DNA of 64,000 bases from Phenylobacterium sp. (GTDB lineage: Bacteria > Pseudomonadota > Alphaproteobacteria > Caulobacterales > Caulobacteraceae). Positions 48,025 to 57,421 of this stretch are shown here, piece after piece; positions within the stretch are counted from its first letter, which is position 1, and each line of letters begins with the position of its first letter. The stretch spans positions 1 through 64,000 of the forward strand of contig NZ_SCVD01000014.1 of the NCBI RefSeq assembly GCF_004297125.1, read 5' to 3'. The position numbers and the translations under genes are program-made. Under the pieces are notes generated by a model that saw only the letters and a list, made by a program, of their open reading frames with translations, made no database searches and had not been told where the DNA came from.

Positions 48025-50502
48025 TTAGTACTCGACGTGCAGGGTCAGGACGAAGGTGCGGCGGTAGCCCGGCTGGGCCAGGGCCGTGCCCGGGCCCAGG
48101 TTCGTCGAGATGTCGCCGAGATAGCGCTCGTCGAACAGGTTGCGGATGTTGCCCTGGAGATAGGTGTTCTTCAGGCCGAACGTGTCCAGCTTCACCCGCG
48201 CATCCACGTCCCACAGCGTATAGCCGTTGAACTGCTCGGTATTGGTGAGGTTGGTGTAGCGGTCGCCGACGAACTTGCCCTGAACGCCCAGGCTCAATTG
48301 CTCCATCGGATCCCACTGGACCCGAACGCCGCCCTGCCACTTCGGCGTTTCGTACAGTTGATTGCCCTTGGTCTGCAGGATCTGGCCGGCGTTCTCGCCC
48401 GGGATGTTGTTCTGGATCTCGGAGTCGACGTAGGCGATCGAAGCGTAGAGCGACAGCTCGTCGGTGGGCTTGAAGCCGACCTGACCGTCGAAGCCCATCA
48501 GCTCCACGTCACCGACGTTGGCCGAGAAGGCGATGCCGGCGGCCTCGTCGAACACGCGCTCGATGCGGTTCGAGAAGTCGTTGCGCCACACCGCCAGCGA
48601 GGCCAGGAACGGGCCGCTCTGGTAGCGCATGCCCACGTCGTAGGCCTTGGCCTTTTCCGGACCGGGATCCACGTCCTTCTGGCCGTAGAGGTCGTCGGTG
48701 CGCGGCGCCGAGAGGGTCTCGGCATAGCTGGCGAAGACCGACAGGCTGTCGGTGACGTCGTAGCTGACGCCCACGTTCGGCAGGACGTCGTCATACTTGC
48801 GCGTGAATTTGCGCGGCTGGCCGTACTGGAACGCGGCGTTGGAGTTCAGCGCGGACGCCGGGAAGGTCACCAGCGGCCGGCCCTGGCCGTCGTCGGTGCC
48901 GGCAACCGGCGTGCCCACCTGGGTGGTGCAGTAGGCGTTGAACGTGTCGCGCTGGTAGCAGAAGTTGTTCAGGTCGCGCTTGAAGAACGGGGCCCGCACG
49001 CCGACGTTAACCAGCAGCTTGTCTTCCAGGAACTTGCCCCGGTACTCGGCGGCGACCTGGTGCAGCTGGGCTTCGGACAGACGGTCGCGGCGGCGCAGGT
49101 TGGTGCCGTCGGGGAGCTCGATCCGACGGCCTTCGCCGTCCTTGCCGCCGAACACGTTCTCGACCGTGCCGTCTTGACCCACGAAGCCGGCGTCGCCCGT
49201 CTGGCGGTGCTCAGCCTTGTCGAAGGTGTAGGCGACGCGGATGTTCTGGTTGTCGGCGAACTTCCAGATCAGCGACGAGGTCAGGTTGTAGCGACGGGTG
49301 TTCGTCGTGTTGGGACGGTACAGGTAGACCGAGTCCAGGATGTCGCCGTCGCCATTCAGGTCGACGCCGGCAGCCGTGGAGTTGCCGCGCAGCTGGCGGT
49401 CGGTTTCCGAGAACGCTTGCACGCCGCCGCCGTTGGCCAGGGTGTATTGGAACGCGGGGTCGACGGTCAGGGTGAGCTGGTCACTGAGGTTCCAGCTCGA
49501 CAGGCCGCGGATGTTGCCGGTGTTCGACGGGTTGATGTTGAAATCGTAGTAGCCGGTCGGGCAGGGGAACGCGGCGGTGTTTTCGCTCTGCGCGCCCGCG
49601 CCCGGCGTCGGGCGGGAGCAGACGGTGGGCGAGACGAGGCTTTCCGGCTGGCCGTTGGCCAGGACGCCGTGACGATCGAACTGGGCCTTGCTGATGCGGT
49701 TGATGAAGTTGTTGCGGTTCTCGTTGTAGGTGGCCATCAGGCTGGCTTGGCCCACATCGCCGAAGTCCTGGTCGATGCGGAAGTTATACTGAACCTTGTC
49801 GATCTCGCCCTTGGGCTTGGTCGACGAGTCGTGCGGCTTGAACAGGTCGTTGCTGGTTTTCAGCACGGAGAACCAGGCACGGGTGCCCCAGGGACCGATC
49901 TCGCCCGTCTCGATGGTGCCGTAGTAGCGCTGGAAGTTGTCGCTGCCGAAGCCGACCTCGGCGCGGACGCCGAATTCCTTCGAAGCGCGCTTGGTGATGT
50001 AGTTGACCGTGCCGCCGGCCGCCGCGGCGGTGGGGCTGTCGACGTCGGTCGTGCCCAGGTTCACCGTCACCCGCGAGACCAGGTCGGATTCGAGCTGCTG
50101 GTTCGAATAGATCGCGTAGTTGCCGCTGTCGTTCAGCGGCAGGCCGTCCTGCAGCAGCGCGATGCGCTGGCCGTCGAAGCCGCGGATCGTGATGTCGCCG
50201 CCGGCCGAGCCGAAGGCGTCGTTGTTGGTGAAGTTCACGCCCGGGAGCAGGTTGATGGTGTCGAGCACCGACTGGCCCGGAGCCTGACGGCTGATGAACT
50301 CTTCGGTGATCGACGCGCGCGACTTGGGTTCACGCTCCGCCACGATGGCGCCGTCGAGGTTCTTCGGACCGGTCGAGCCGGTGACGACCAGCTCTTCGAC
50401 GATCGCCGTACCGGTGGATTGCGCGAGCGCCTGGCTCGAGAGCAGCAGACCGGTGGCGAGCGCCGTGGTCGCGCAAAGCGCGCGGCTCAGTTTGATATTC
50501 AT
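48025..50502 (-). CDS. TonB-dependent outer-membrane receptor
   Basis: A beta-barrel receptor for TonB-driven uptake, 825 residues. Signal peptide MNIKLSRALCATTALATGLL; TonB box-like VEELVVTGST; plug domain with SVLDTINLLPGVNFTNNDAF and ITIRGFDGQRIALLQDGLPL. The barrel ends in an aromatic C-terminus (LTLHVEY). An extracellular loop carries DLNGDGDILD, an EF-hand-like calcium motif. Two cysteines near CSRPTPG and FPCPTG could form a loop disulfide. GGAAGGGG lies before the ATG. The ligand cannot be told; no siderophore or sugar genes flank it. Confidence 0.93.
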   Translation of the reverse strand: MNIKLSRALCATTALATGLLLSSQALAQSTGTAIVEELVVTGSTGPKNLDGAIVAEREPKSRASITEEFISRQAPGQSVLDTINLLPGVNFTNNDAFGSAGGDITIRGFDGQRIALLQDGLPLNDSGNYAIYSNQQLESDLVSRVTVNLGTTDVDSPTAAAAGGTVNYITKRASKEFGVRAEVGFGSDNFQRYYGTIETGEIGPWGTRAWFSVLKTSNDLFKPHDSSTKPKGEIDKVQYNFRIDQDFGDVGQASLMATYNENRNNFINRISKAQFDRHGVLANGQPESLVSPTVCSRPTPGAGAQSENTAAFPCPTGYYDFNINPSNTGNIRGLSSWNLSDQLTLTVDPAFQYTLANGGGVQAFSETDRQLRGNSTAAGVDLNGDGDILDSVYLYRPNTTNTRRYNLTSSLIWKFADNQNIRVAYTFDKAEHRQTGDAGFVGQDGTVENVFGGKDGEGRRIELPDGTNLRRRDRLSEAQLHQVAAEYRGKFLEDKLLVNVGVRAPFFKRDLNNFCYQRDTFNAYCTTQVGTPVAGTDDGQGRPLVTFPASALNSNAAFQYGQPRKFTRKYDDVLPNVGVSYDVTDSLSVFASYAETLSAPRTDDLYGQKDVDPGPEKAKAYDVGMRYQSGPFLASLAVWRNDFSNRIERVFDEAAGIAFSANVGDVELMGFDGQVGFKPTDELSLYASIAYVDSEIQNNIPGENAGQILQTKGNQLYETPKWQGGVRVQWDPMEQLSLGVQGKFVGDRYTNLTNTEQFNGYTLWDVDARVKLDTFGLKNTYLQGNIRNLFDERYLGDISTNLGPGTALAQPGYRRTFVLTLHVEY

Positions 50503-50706
50503 TCAGTAGCCCCTTCCACAGACCCAATCCCCGGGACGCCCCTCGGCGCCCCCTGAGTCTTCGTGGCCCCTATAGCGCCAAAAATCAGGTAGTTGGTGAC
50601 TGTTTTACGACGGTCGGGCCGAGACTGTCACAGTGCGGCGAAAAGGCATCAGTATGCTTGCGATACGGGCAGCGCACTTTAGGTTTCGCGGCGTTCGAGG
50701 GTCGAA

Positions 50707-52242
50707 ATGTCGCAAAACCTAAGGCCGCAAAGCTCCGCCGGCGACCTGCGTTCGGCGGCCCTGCTGACCGCGGCCCTGACTCTCGCGCGGCTGGTGGCGC
50801 TGTTCCGTACGCCGCTCGAACTCTATCCGGACGAGGCCCAGTACTGGCTTTGGTCGCGCACGCTCGACTTCGGTTACTATTCGAAACCTCCGGTGATCGC
50901 CTGGGCGATCTGGGCGACGACGGCCATCGGCGGCGACGCCGAGGCCTGGGTGCGGCTCTCGGCCTGCCTCTTCCAGGCCGGCGCGACCATGACGGTCTTC
51001 CTGATCGGACGCCGGCTGTACGGCGGGGCGGTCGGCCTGGCGGCCGCGGCGCTCTACGGCCTGATGCCGGGCATCCAGCTTTCGGCCCTGGTGGCCGCCA
51101 CCGACGCGCCGCTGCTGTTCTTCCTGGGCCTGACCATCCTGGCCTATGTGACGCTGCTGGAGGCGCAGGGCCGCCGGCGCATCCTGCTGGCCGCGGGGCT
51201 CGGCGCGGCGCTGGGCCTGGCGTTCCTGTCGAAGTATGCGGCGATCTATTTCGTGGTCGGCCTGGGCGTCCATCTGGCCCTGTCGCCCCGCGCCCGGGCG
51301 GCCTGGAGCCTGCCGGCCGCCGCCGCCGCGTGCGCGGCCCTGGCGGCGGTCATGGCGCCGAACCTCGCCTGGAACGCCGCGCACGACTTCGCCACCTTCC
51401 AGCACACCGCCGCCAACGCCGCCTGGAGCGGGGTCCAGCTCTTCAACGTCGCCGAGATGGCTGCGTTCGTCGTCTCGCAGTTCGGGGTGTTCGGCCCGAT
51501 CCCGCTGGGGGCGCTGATCGTGGGCCTGGTGCTGGCGGTGCGCCGCCGCACGCTCAGCGCCAACGACCTGACCCTGCTGTGCTTCACCCTGCCGCCGCTG
51601 GTGATCGTCACCGCCCAGGCCTTCATCAGCCGCGCCAACGCCAACTGGTCCGGCGCGGGCTACCTGGCCGGCGCCATCCTGGTGGCCGCCTGGCTGATGC
51701 GCTGGCGGGCGAAGCGGTGGCTGATCGCCGCCCTCGTCATCCAGGGCGCGGTGGCGACCTTCTTCCTGGCGGCGGTGATGTCGCCCGGCCTGGCGGACAA
51801 GGCGGGCCTGGCCAACGGCCTGAAGCGGGCCCGCGGCTGGTCGCAGACCACCGACCTGATCCTGGAGCGCGCCCGGCGCGAACCGGGCCTCACCGCCATC
51901 GCGGTCAACAACCGCTTCTTGTTCTACGCGATCAGCTACTACGGCCGCGACCGGCTCGCGTTCCGGCCGCCCTTGGCGAGCTGGCTGCTGATGGAGGGGC
52001 CGCGCAACCAGGCCGAGACGACGGCGCCGCTGACCCCGGCCATCGGCCGCCGCGTCCTGATGGTGTCCTACGAGGGCTGGCGCCGGGCCGAGATGGAGGC
52101 CGACTTCGCCAGGTCATCTGGCCTGGAGATCGGCAGTGTCTGGCTGGACCGCCGTCACAAGCGCCGCGTGGAGATGTTCGTGGGCGAGGGGTTCAACCCT
52201 CGCCCGCGCGACGGCGTCACCGGCCTCCCCAGATCACCTTGA
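50707..52242 (+). CDS. Family-39-like membrane glycosyltransferase (ArnT/PMT type)
   Basis: Polytopic inner-membrane transferase using a polyprenyl-phosphate sugar donor, 511 residues. The first periplasmic loop has the hallmark LELYPDEAQYWLWSRTLDFG and YYSKPPVIAWAIW (catalytic Asp-Glu), followed by about 10-12 hydrophobic helices. The C-terminal periplasmic domain is Arg-rich. GAGGG lies six nt before the ATG. It could modify lipid A, O-antigen or a protein; no arn genes are near. Its end overlaps the convergent msrA. Confidence 0.88.
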   Translation: MSQNLRPQSSAGDLRSAALLTAALTLARLVALFRTPLELYPDEAQYWLWSRTLDFGYYSKPPVIAWAIWATTAIGGDAEAWVRLSACLFQAGATMTVFLIGRRLYGGAVGLAAAALYGLMPGIQLSALVAATDAPLLFFLGLTILAYVTLLEAQGRRRILLAAGLGAALGLAFLSKYAAIYFVVGLGVHLALSPRARAAWSLPAAAAACAALAAVMAPNLAWNAAHDFATFQHTAANAAWSGVQLFNVAEMAAFVVSQFGVFGPIPLGALIVGLVLAVRRRTLSANDLTLLCFTLPPLVIVTAQAFISRANANWSGAGYLAGAILVAAWLMRWRAKRWLIAALVIQGAVATFFLAAVMSPGLADKAGLANGLKRARGWSQTTDLILERARREPGLTAIAVNNRFLFYAISYYGRDRLAFRPPLASWLLMEGPRNQAETTAPLTPAIGRRVLMVSYEGWRRAEMEADFARSSGLEIGSVWLDRRHKRRVEMFVGEGFNPRPRDGVTGLPRSP

Positions 52243-52792
52243 GCACCCGGTCGCGGCCGCAGCCCTCCCGGTAGCGCTCATAGTGCGCCGGGTTCTTCTT
52301 GTAGAAGTCCTGGTGATAGCCCTCGGCGTTGTAGAACGGCGCGGCGTTGCGCGTCGTCACGGTGATCCGGGCGCCGAGCTGCTTCTCGTACTTCGCCTTC
52401 GCGGCGTCCGCGACGGCCTTCTCCTGGGCGTTCCCCGCGAAGATGGCGGTGCGGTAGGACGGACCCTTGTCGCAGACCTGGCCGGTCGGGTCGGTGGGGT
52501 CGATGTGGTGGTAGAACACGTCCACCAGCTGCGAATAGCTGACCTTGGCCGGGTCGTAGGTGACCTTCACGGCCTCCAGGTGGCCCGAGTGGTTCTCGTA
52601 CGTGGGGCTGGACGACGTGCCGCCCGAATAGCCGGAGACGGCGGCCTTCACCCCCGGCGTCTCCTCGAAGAACTTCTCCACCGTCCAGAAACAGCCGCCG
52701 GCGAACACGGCGGTCTTGGTGGCGGCGGCCGGCGCGGCCGAGGCGAGCAGGCTCGCGGCCGCGGCGGTCGCGGCGAAGGTCAGGATCTTCAT
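52217..52792 (-). CDS. msrA: Peptide-methionine (S)-S-oxide reductase, exported
   Basis: Repairs oxidised methionine in proteins. The active site is FAGGCFWTVEKFFEETPG near residue 33, with GYSGGTSSSPTYENHSGHLE, VFYHHIDPTDPTGQ and GYHQDFYKKNP. A signal peptide (MKILTFAATAAAASLLASAA) places it in the periplasm. Recycling there normally needs a thioredoxin/DsbD-like donor; the DsbD gene in this window is a candidate (inference). An alternative TTG start at 52801 adds three residues and sits closer to an AGGA; the ATG at 52792 fits the signal peptide. Confidence 0.93.
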   Translation of the reverse strand: MKILTFAATAAAASLLASAAPAAATKTAVFAGGCFWTVEKFFEETPGVKAAVSGYSGGTSSSPTYENHSGHLEAVKVTYDPAKVSYSQLVDVFYHHIDPTDPTGQVCDKGPSYRTAIFAGNAQEKAVADAAKAKYEKQLGARITVTTRNAAPFYNAEGYHQDFYKKNPAHYERYREGCGRDRVLKVIWGGR

Positions 52793-52878
52793 GGACTTCA
52801 ACGTTCCTCAGGTCTTGCCCGCCCGGCAAGCGCCAACAGGACATTACGTGAGGATTGCCGTGGCGGCTTCAAGGCCTG

Positions 52879-53018
52879 CTGTCCCTCCCTTAATGGGGAG
52901 GGACAGCTCGCCGGAGGCGAGCAGGGTGGGGAATGCGGACGCAAGCTCTGAGCGTGGACGTGAGATCCCCACCCGTCTCGTCGCTTCGCTCGAGCCACCC
53001 TCCCCAGGAAGGGGAGGG
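52879..53018. repeat. Composite intergenic repeat with three nested hairpins
   Basis: CTGTCCCTCCC/GGGAGGGACAG (52879-52906), then GGGTGGGGA (52924-52932) paired with TCCCCACCC (52966-52974), then CCCTCCCC/GGGGAGGG (52998-53018). Between them is GAGCTCGCCGGAGGCGAGCA-like sequence. This fills the 231-bp gap between msrA and scoB. The arms match single hairpins at other gene ends in the window. It probably is a dispersed element that also ends transcripts. Confidence 0.65.
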
Positions 53019-53023
53019 AAAAA

Positions 53024-53677
53024 TCAGGCCGCGACCTTCTCCGCCACCTGGAACGGGGCCTCGGTCTTGGCCCGGATCTCGTCCAGGGTGACGCCCGGAG
53101 CCATCTCCAGCAGGGTGAGCGGCTTCTTGCCCCGGGAGACGTCGAAGACGCCGAGGTCGGTGACCACCACGTCCACCACGCCCTGGCCGGTCAGCGGCAG
53201 GGTGCAGGCCTTGAGCAGCTTGGGCGCGCCGGTCTTCTCGGTGTGCTCCATGACCACCACGACGCGCTTGACGCCCGCCACCAGGTCCATGGCCCCGCCC
53301 ATGCCCTTGACCATCTTTCCGGGCACCATCCAGTTGGCCAGGTCGCCGTTCTCGGCCACCTGCATGGCCCCCAGGATCGACAGGTCGATGTGGCCGCCGC
53401 GGATCATGGCGAAGCTGTCGGCGCTGGAGAAATAGGAGCTGGAGGGCAGGGCGGTGATCGTCTGCTTGCCGGCGTTGATCAGGTCGGCGTCCTCGTCGCC
53501 CTCATAGGGGAACGGGCCCATGCCCAGCATGCCGTTCTCGCTCTGCAGCGTCACATGCATGCCGGTCGGGATGTAGTTCGCCACCAGGGTCGGGATGCCG
53601 ATCCCCAGGTTCACATAGAAGCCGTCGCGCAGTTCCTTGGCGGCGCGGGCGGCGATCTCGTCACGGGTCCAGGCCAT
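53024..53677 (-). CDS. scoB: 3-oxoacid CoA-transferase subunit B
   Basis: Beta subunit of succinyl-CoA:3-ketoacid (acetoacetate) CoA-transferase. The 217-residue protein has the catalytic Glu in [20 protein letters not shown], preceded by [19 protein letters not shown], and ends in the standard [14 protein letters not shown]. The ATG directly follows the scoA stop (TAAATG), so translation is coupled. Used for acetoacetate or PHB-derived ketone use. Confidence 0.95.
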   Translation of the reverse strand: MAWTRDEIAARAAKELRDGFYVNLGIGIPTLVANYIPTGMHVTLQSENGMLGMGPFPYEGDEDADLINAGKQTITALPSSSYFSSADSFAMIRGGHIDLSILGAMQVAENGDLANWMVPGKMVKGMGGAMDLVAGVKRVVVVMEHTEKTGAPKLLKACTLPLTGQGVVDVVVTDLGVFDVSRGKKPLTLLEMAPGVTLDEIRAKTEAPFQVAEKVAA

Positions 53678-54385
53678 TTAAGCGATCTCCCGCTTGCGGA
53701 CGGTGCGCTGCTCGATGCGCTTCTCGTGGACGCCCTCGACGATGCGGTCGACGAAGATGCCCGGGGTATGGATGTTGTCCGGGTCCAGGGTCCCGGTCTC
53801 GACGATCTTCTCGACCTCGGCGATGCAGGTCTTGCCGGCGGTGGCCATCATCGGATTGAAGTTCCGCGCGGTCATCCGGTAGACGAGGTTGCCCTCGCGG
53901 TCGCCCTTGAAGGCCTTCACGATCGACAGGTCGGCGGTCAGGCCGCGCTCCATGACATAGAGCTCCCCGTCGAACTCGCGGACCTCCTTGCCTTCGGCCA
54001 CCAGGGTGCCGACGCCGGTCTTGGTATAAAAAGCAGGGACGCCCGCCCCGCCGGCGCGGATGCGCTCGGCCAGGGTGCCCTGCGGGTTGAACTCCAGCTC
54101 CAGCTTGCCGGACAGGTAGAGCTCCGCGAACAGCTTGTTCTCGCCCACGTAGGACGAGATCATCTTGCGGATCTGGCCGCCGGCCAGCAGCACGCCCAGG
54201 CCGAAGCCGTCGACCCCGCAGTTGTTCGAGATGACCGTCAGGTCCTTCACGCCGGACTCGCGGATCGCCGCGATCAGGACCTCGGGGATGCCGCACAGCC
54301 CGAAGCCGCCCGCCATGATCGTCATGCCGTCGAACAGCCGCCCTTGCAGCGCCTCGACCGCGTCCTTGGAAACCTTGTCCGCCAT
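53678..54385 (-). CDS. scoA: 3-oxoacid CoA-transferase subunit A
   Basis: Alpha subunit, 235 residues. It has MTIMAGGFGLCGIPEVLIAA near residue 20, ISNNCGVDGFGLGVLL, and FNPQGTLAERIRAGGAGVPA. I chose the ATG at 54385 (MADKVSKDAVEAL), the family start; an upstream ATG at 54469 adds a non-conserved stretch that lies in the divergent promoter region. It forms an operon with scoB. Confidence 0.95.
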   Translation of the reverse strand: MADKVSKDAVEALQGRLFDGMTIMAGGFGLCGIPEVLIAAIRESGVKDLTVISNNCGVDGFGLGVLLAGGQIRKMISSYVGENKLFAELYLSGKLELEFNPQGTLAERIRAGGAGVPAFYTKTGVGTLVAEGKEVREFDGELYVMERGLTADLSIVKAFKGDREGNLVYRMTARNFNPMMATAGKTCIAEVEKIVETGTLDPDNIHTPGIFVDRIVEGVHEKRIEQRTVRKREIA

Positions 54386-54494
54386 GTTCGCCCAATACGC
54401 TGCAAACGCGCTGTTGAGAACTGGGCCGCGATAAAATTCATCGATTGATGATTTGCGCGCCACACCCACGTGTCATGGCTAGACTGGAGCCCCG

Positions 54495-56375
54495 ATGCAC
54501 GCCGACTCGTTCCTGATCCAGGCCCTCGTCTATCTCGCCGCGGGCGTGATCTCCGTCCCGATCGCCAAGCGGCTGGGGCTGGGCTCGGTGCTGGGCTACC
54601 TGATCGCCGGCGCGCTGGTGGGGCCGTTCGTCCTGGATCTGGTGGGCGAGCAGGGCGACGTGATGCGGTTCGGCGAGTTCGGCGTCGTCATCCTGCTGTT
54701 CCTGATCGGGCTTGAGGTTCGCCCCGCCCTGCTGTGGGAAATGCGCACGTCGATCTTCGGCCTGGGCATGGCGCAGATGCTGGCCAGCGCCGCTGTGATA
54801 GGCGCCGTCGCCCTCGGTTTAGGCGTCGACTGGCGGGTCGCGACGGCCGTGGGCCTGATCCTTGCCCTCTCCTCCACCGCCATCGTGCTGCAAAGCCTGG
54901 AAGAGAAGGGCCTCAGGCAGGGTCCCGTCGGCCAGGCCGCCTTCGGGGTGCTGCTGTTCCAGGACCTGGCGGTGATCCCTCTGTTCGCCTTCCTGCCGTT
55001 GCTGGCCATCGGCCACCAGGCGGGCGCCGTCGAGGCCGCGGGCCATGGCGCCAGCGTGCTGGCTGGCCAGCCGGAATGGGTGCGGATCCTGGCCACCTTC
55101 GGCGCCGTGGTCGGCGTGGTCGTCGGCGGCCGTTACCTGACCCGGCCGATGTTCCGCTTCATCGCCGCCGCCCGCCTGCGCGAGATCTTCACGGCCTCGG
55201 CCCTGCTGCTGGTGGTGGGCGTGGCGGCGCTGATGGAGCTGGTGGGCCTGTCGCCGGCCCTGGGCGCCTTCCTGGCCGGAGTGGTGCTGGCCGAGAGCGA
55301 ATTCCGCCGCGAGCTGGAGACCGACATCGAGCCGTTCCGCGGCCTTCTGCTGGGCCTGTTCTTCATCACCGTCGGCGCGGGCCTGAACTTCGGCCTGATC
55401 GCGGCGCGGCCGGTGCTGGTGATCTCGCTGACCGTCGGCCTGATGGCGGTGAAGTTCCTGGCCATGTGGGGCGTCGGCCTGGCGTTCCGCCGTGGCCGCA
55501 GGGACGCCGCGACCGTCGCCGTGTCCCTGGCCCAGGGCGGCGAGTTCGCCTTCGTCCTGATCGCCTTCGTGGTGACCGCCAACGTCCTGCCCGCCGAACA
55601 GGCCGCGCTGGCCACCGCCGTGGTGGCCCTTTCCATGGCGCTGACTCCCATCGCCTTCGCGCTCTACGAGAGGTTCGTCCTGAACCGCGCGGGCGTGCTG
55701 GCCGAGCCCGAGCAGCTGCCCTTCGACGACGGCGCCCCCGACGCGATCGTCGCCGGCTTCGGCCGCTTCGGCCAGATCGCCACCCGCCTGCTGACCGCGG
55801 CCGACTTCAAGGTGACGATGCTGGAATCGTCCATCGAGCAGATCGACACCATCCGCCGCTTCGGCTGGCGGGTTCACTACGGCGACGCCACGCGCCTGGA
55901 CCTGCTGCGCGCCGCCGGCGCCGACAAGGCCAAACTTCTGCTCGTCGCCATCGACGACAAGGACAAGGCGGTCGAGCTGGTGAAGGCCGCCACCGAATAC
56001 TTCCCGAACCTGACGATCATCGCCCGCGCCTTCGACCGCCGGCACGCCTACGAGCTGGTCCGCGTGGGCGGCGACGAGGTGGTGCGCGAGACCTTCGAGA
56101 GCGCGCTGGTGTTCGGCAAGAAGGCGCTCCTGCGCCTGGGGTTCTCCGACCGCCGGGCGGCCAAGGCGGTCAGCCTGTTCCGGGAACACGACCTCGCGCT
56201 CTTCAACAAGCTGGCGCCGGTCTACGGCGAGGAGGAGCGCTACGCCATGGCGGTCCGCGACAGCCGCGCGACCATGGAGAACCTGCTCTCGGCGGAGATG
56301 CGCCGCCTGAAAAAGGAGGAGGCCGAGGAGGCCGACAACGACGGCAAGGCCAAAGCTCTGCGCGAGGCCAGCTGA
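54495..56375 (+). CDS. Kef-type monovalent cation:proton antiporter (CPA2)
   Basis: A 626-residue membrane antiporter with about 12 hydrophobic segments (LGSVLGYLIAGALVGPFVLD; ALSSTAIVLQSLEEKG; LSPALGAFLAGVVLAESEFR) and a C-terminal TrkA-N/RCK domain with the nucleotide-binding GFGRFGQIATRLL and a Lys/Glu-rich tail. Related to glutathione-gated KefB/KefC. No KefF/KefG partner gene is present. GGAG is about 5 nt before the ATG. Divergent from scoA. Confidence 0.92.
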   Translation: MHADSFLIQALVYLAAGVISVPIAKRLGLGSVLGYLIAGALVGPFVLDLVGEQGDVMRFGEFGVVILLFLIGLEVRPALLWEMRTSIFGLGMAQMLASAAVIGAVALGLGVDWRVATAVGLILALSSTAIVLQSLEEKGLRQGPVGQAAFGVLLFQDLAVIPLFAFLPLLAIGHQAGAVEAAGHGASVLAGQPEWVRILATFGAVVGVVVGGRYLTRPMFRFIAAARLREIFTASALLLVVGVAALMELVGLSPALGAFLAGVVLAESEFRRELETDIEPFRGLLLGLFFITVGAGLNFGLIAARPVLVISLTVGLMAVKFLAMWGVGLAFRRGRRDAATVAVSLAQGGEFAFVLIAFVVTANVLPAEQAALATAVVALSMALTPIAFALYERFVLNRAGVLAEPEQLPFDDGAPDAIVAGFGRFGQIATRLLTAADFKVTMLESSIEQIDTIRRFGWRVHYGDATRLDLLRAAGADKAKLLLVAIDDKDKAVELVKAATEYFPNLTIIARAFDRRHAYELVRVGGDEVVRETFESALVFGKKALLRLGFSDRRAAKAVSLFREHDLALFNKLAPVYGEEERYAMAVRDSRATMENLLSAEMRRLKKEEAEEADNDGKAKALREAS

Positions 56376-56421
56376 CGCGGGCGAATTGGCGAGGCTGCGG
56401 CTCTGGGTGTATTGAGGCCCG

Positions 56422-57375
56422 ATGAGCCAAGCCCTCGACCTCCAGGACAAAATCGAGCCCGTCTCCTTCGACCTCTACGCGAAGGACTTTCCCGCCTTCA
56501 CCCAGAAGCTGGGCGACAGCTACGCCCGCTGGGGCTTCGCGGTGATCGCCGACCACGGCATGCCGCAGGACAAGGTCGATGCGGCGATCGAGCAGATGAA
56601 GCTGTTCTTCGCCCTCCCCGAGGAGACCAAGCGCAAGTACAAGCTGCCGGTGTCCGGCCAGCGGGGCTACACGCCGTTCGGGATCGAGACCGCCAAGGGC
56701 GCGACGCACCACGACCTAAAGGAATTCTGGCATGTCGGCCGCGACCTGCCGCCCGGCCACCGGTTCCGCGACCACATGCCGGACAACGTCTGGCCCGACG
56801 CCGAGCTGCCTGAGTTCAAGGCCAAGGTGAGCTGGCTCTACAACGCGCTCGACGAGATGGGCCTGAAGGTGCTGGAGGCGATCGCGACCTACCTGGGCCT
56901 CGACCGCCACTTCTTCGATCCGACCGTCGACTTCGGCAATTCGATCCTGCGCCTGCTGCACTATCCGCCGGTGCCCAAGGACGGGCCGCACATCCGCGCC
57001 GGGGCGCACGAGGACATCAACGTCATCACCTTGCTGCTCGGCGCCGAAGAGGCGGGCCTTGAGGTCAAGGATCACGACGGCCGCTGGATCGCCATCAACC
57101 CGCCGGCCGGCAGCCTGGTCTGCAATATCGGCGACATGCTGCAGCGGCTGTGCAACCACCGCCTGCCGTCCACCACCCACCGCGTCGTGAACCCGGCCCC
57201 CGAGCGCCGCGGCTTCCCGCGCTACTCGACCCCATTCTTCCTGCACTTCAACTCGGACTACCTGATCGAGACCCTGCCGGGCTCGATCGACGCCGAGCAC
57301 CCGAACCGCTACCCGGAGCCGATCACCGCCCACGAGTACCTCCAGGAACGCCTGCGCGAGATCAAGCTGGCTTAA
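56422..57375 (+). CDS. 2-oxoglutarate/Fe(II)-dependent oxygenase (isopenicillin N synthase-like)
   Basis: A 317-residue DIOX_N plus 2OG-FeII oxygenase. Iron ligands are H-x-D in RAGAHEDINVITLLLG and the distal His in LPSTTHRVVNP; the 2OG-binding R-x-S is RYSTPFFLHFN. The N-terminal domain has KDFPAFTQKLGDSYARWGF. The family includes ethylene-forming and flavonoid enzymes; the substrate is unknown. It follows the antiporter by 46 bp on the same strand. Confidence 0.88.
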   Translation: MSQALDLQDKIEPVSFDLYAKDFPAFTQKLGDSYARWGFAVIADHGMPQDKVDAAIEQMKLFFALPEETKRKYKLPVSGQRGYTPFGIETAKGATHHDLKEFWHVGRDLPPGHRFRDHMPDNVWPDAELPEFKAKVSWLYNALDEMGLKVLEAIATYLGLDRHFFDPTVDFGNSILRLLHYPPVPKDGPHIRAGAHEDINVITLLLGAEEAGLEVKDHDGRWIAINPPAGSLVCNIGDMLQRLCNHRLPSTTHRVVNPAPERRGFPRYSTPFFLHFNSDYLIETLPGSIDAEHPNRYPEPITAHEYLQERLREIKLA

Positions 57376-57376
57376 C

Positions 57377-57404
57377 CTCCTCTCCCCGCAAGCGGGGAGA
57401 GGAG
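57377..57404. terminator. Hairpin between convergent genes
   Basis: CTCCTCTCCCCGC-AA-GCGGGGAGAGGAG, 13-bp perfect stem, directly after the oxygenase stop and before the convergent peptidase stop. No T tract. Confidence 0.6.
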
Positions 57405-57421
57405 CACTGCGCATCTGCCGC

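Noticed and set aside
52879-53018. CRISPR-like array from repeated arms
   Set aside because: Only hairpin arms recur; there are no equal-length spacers and no cas genes.
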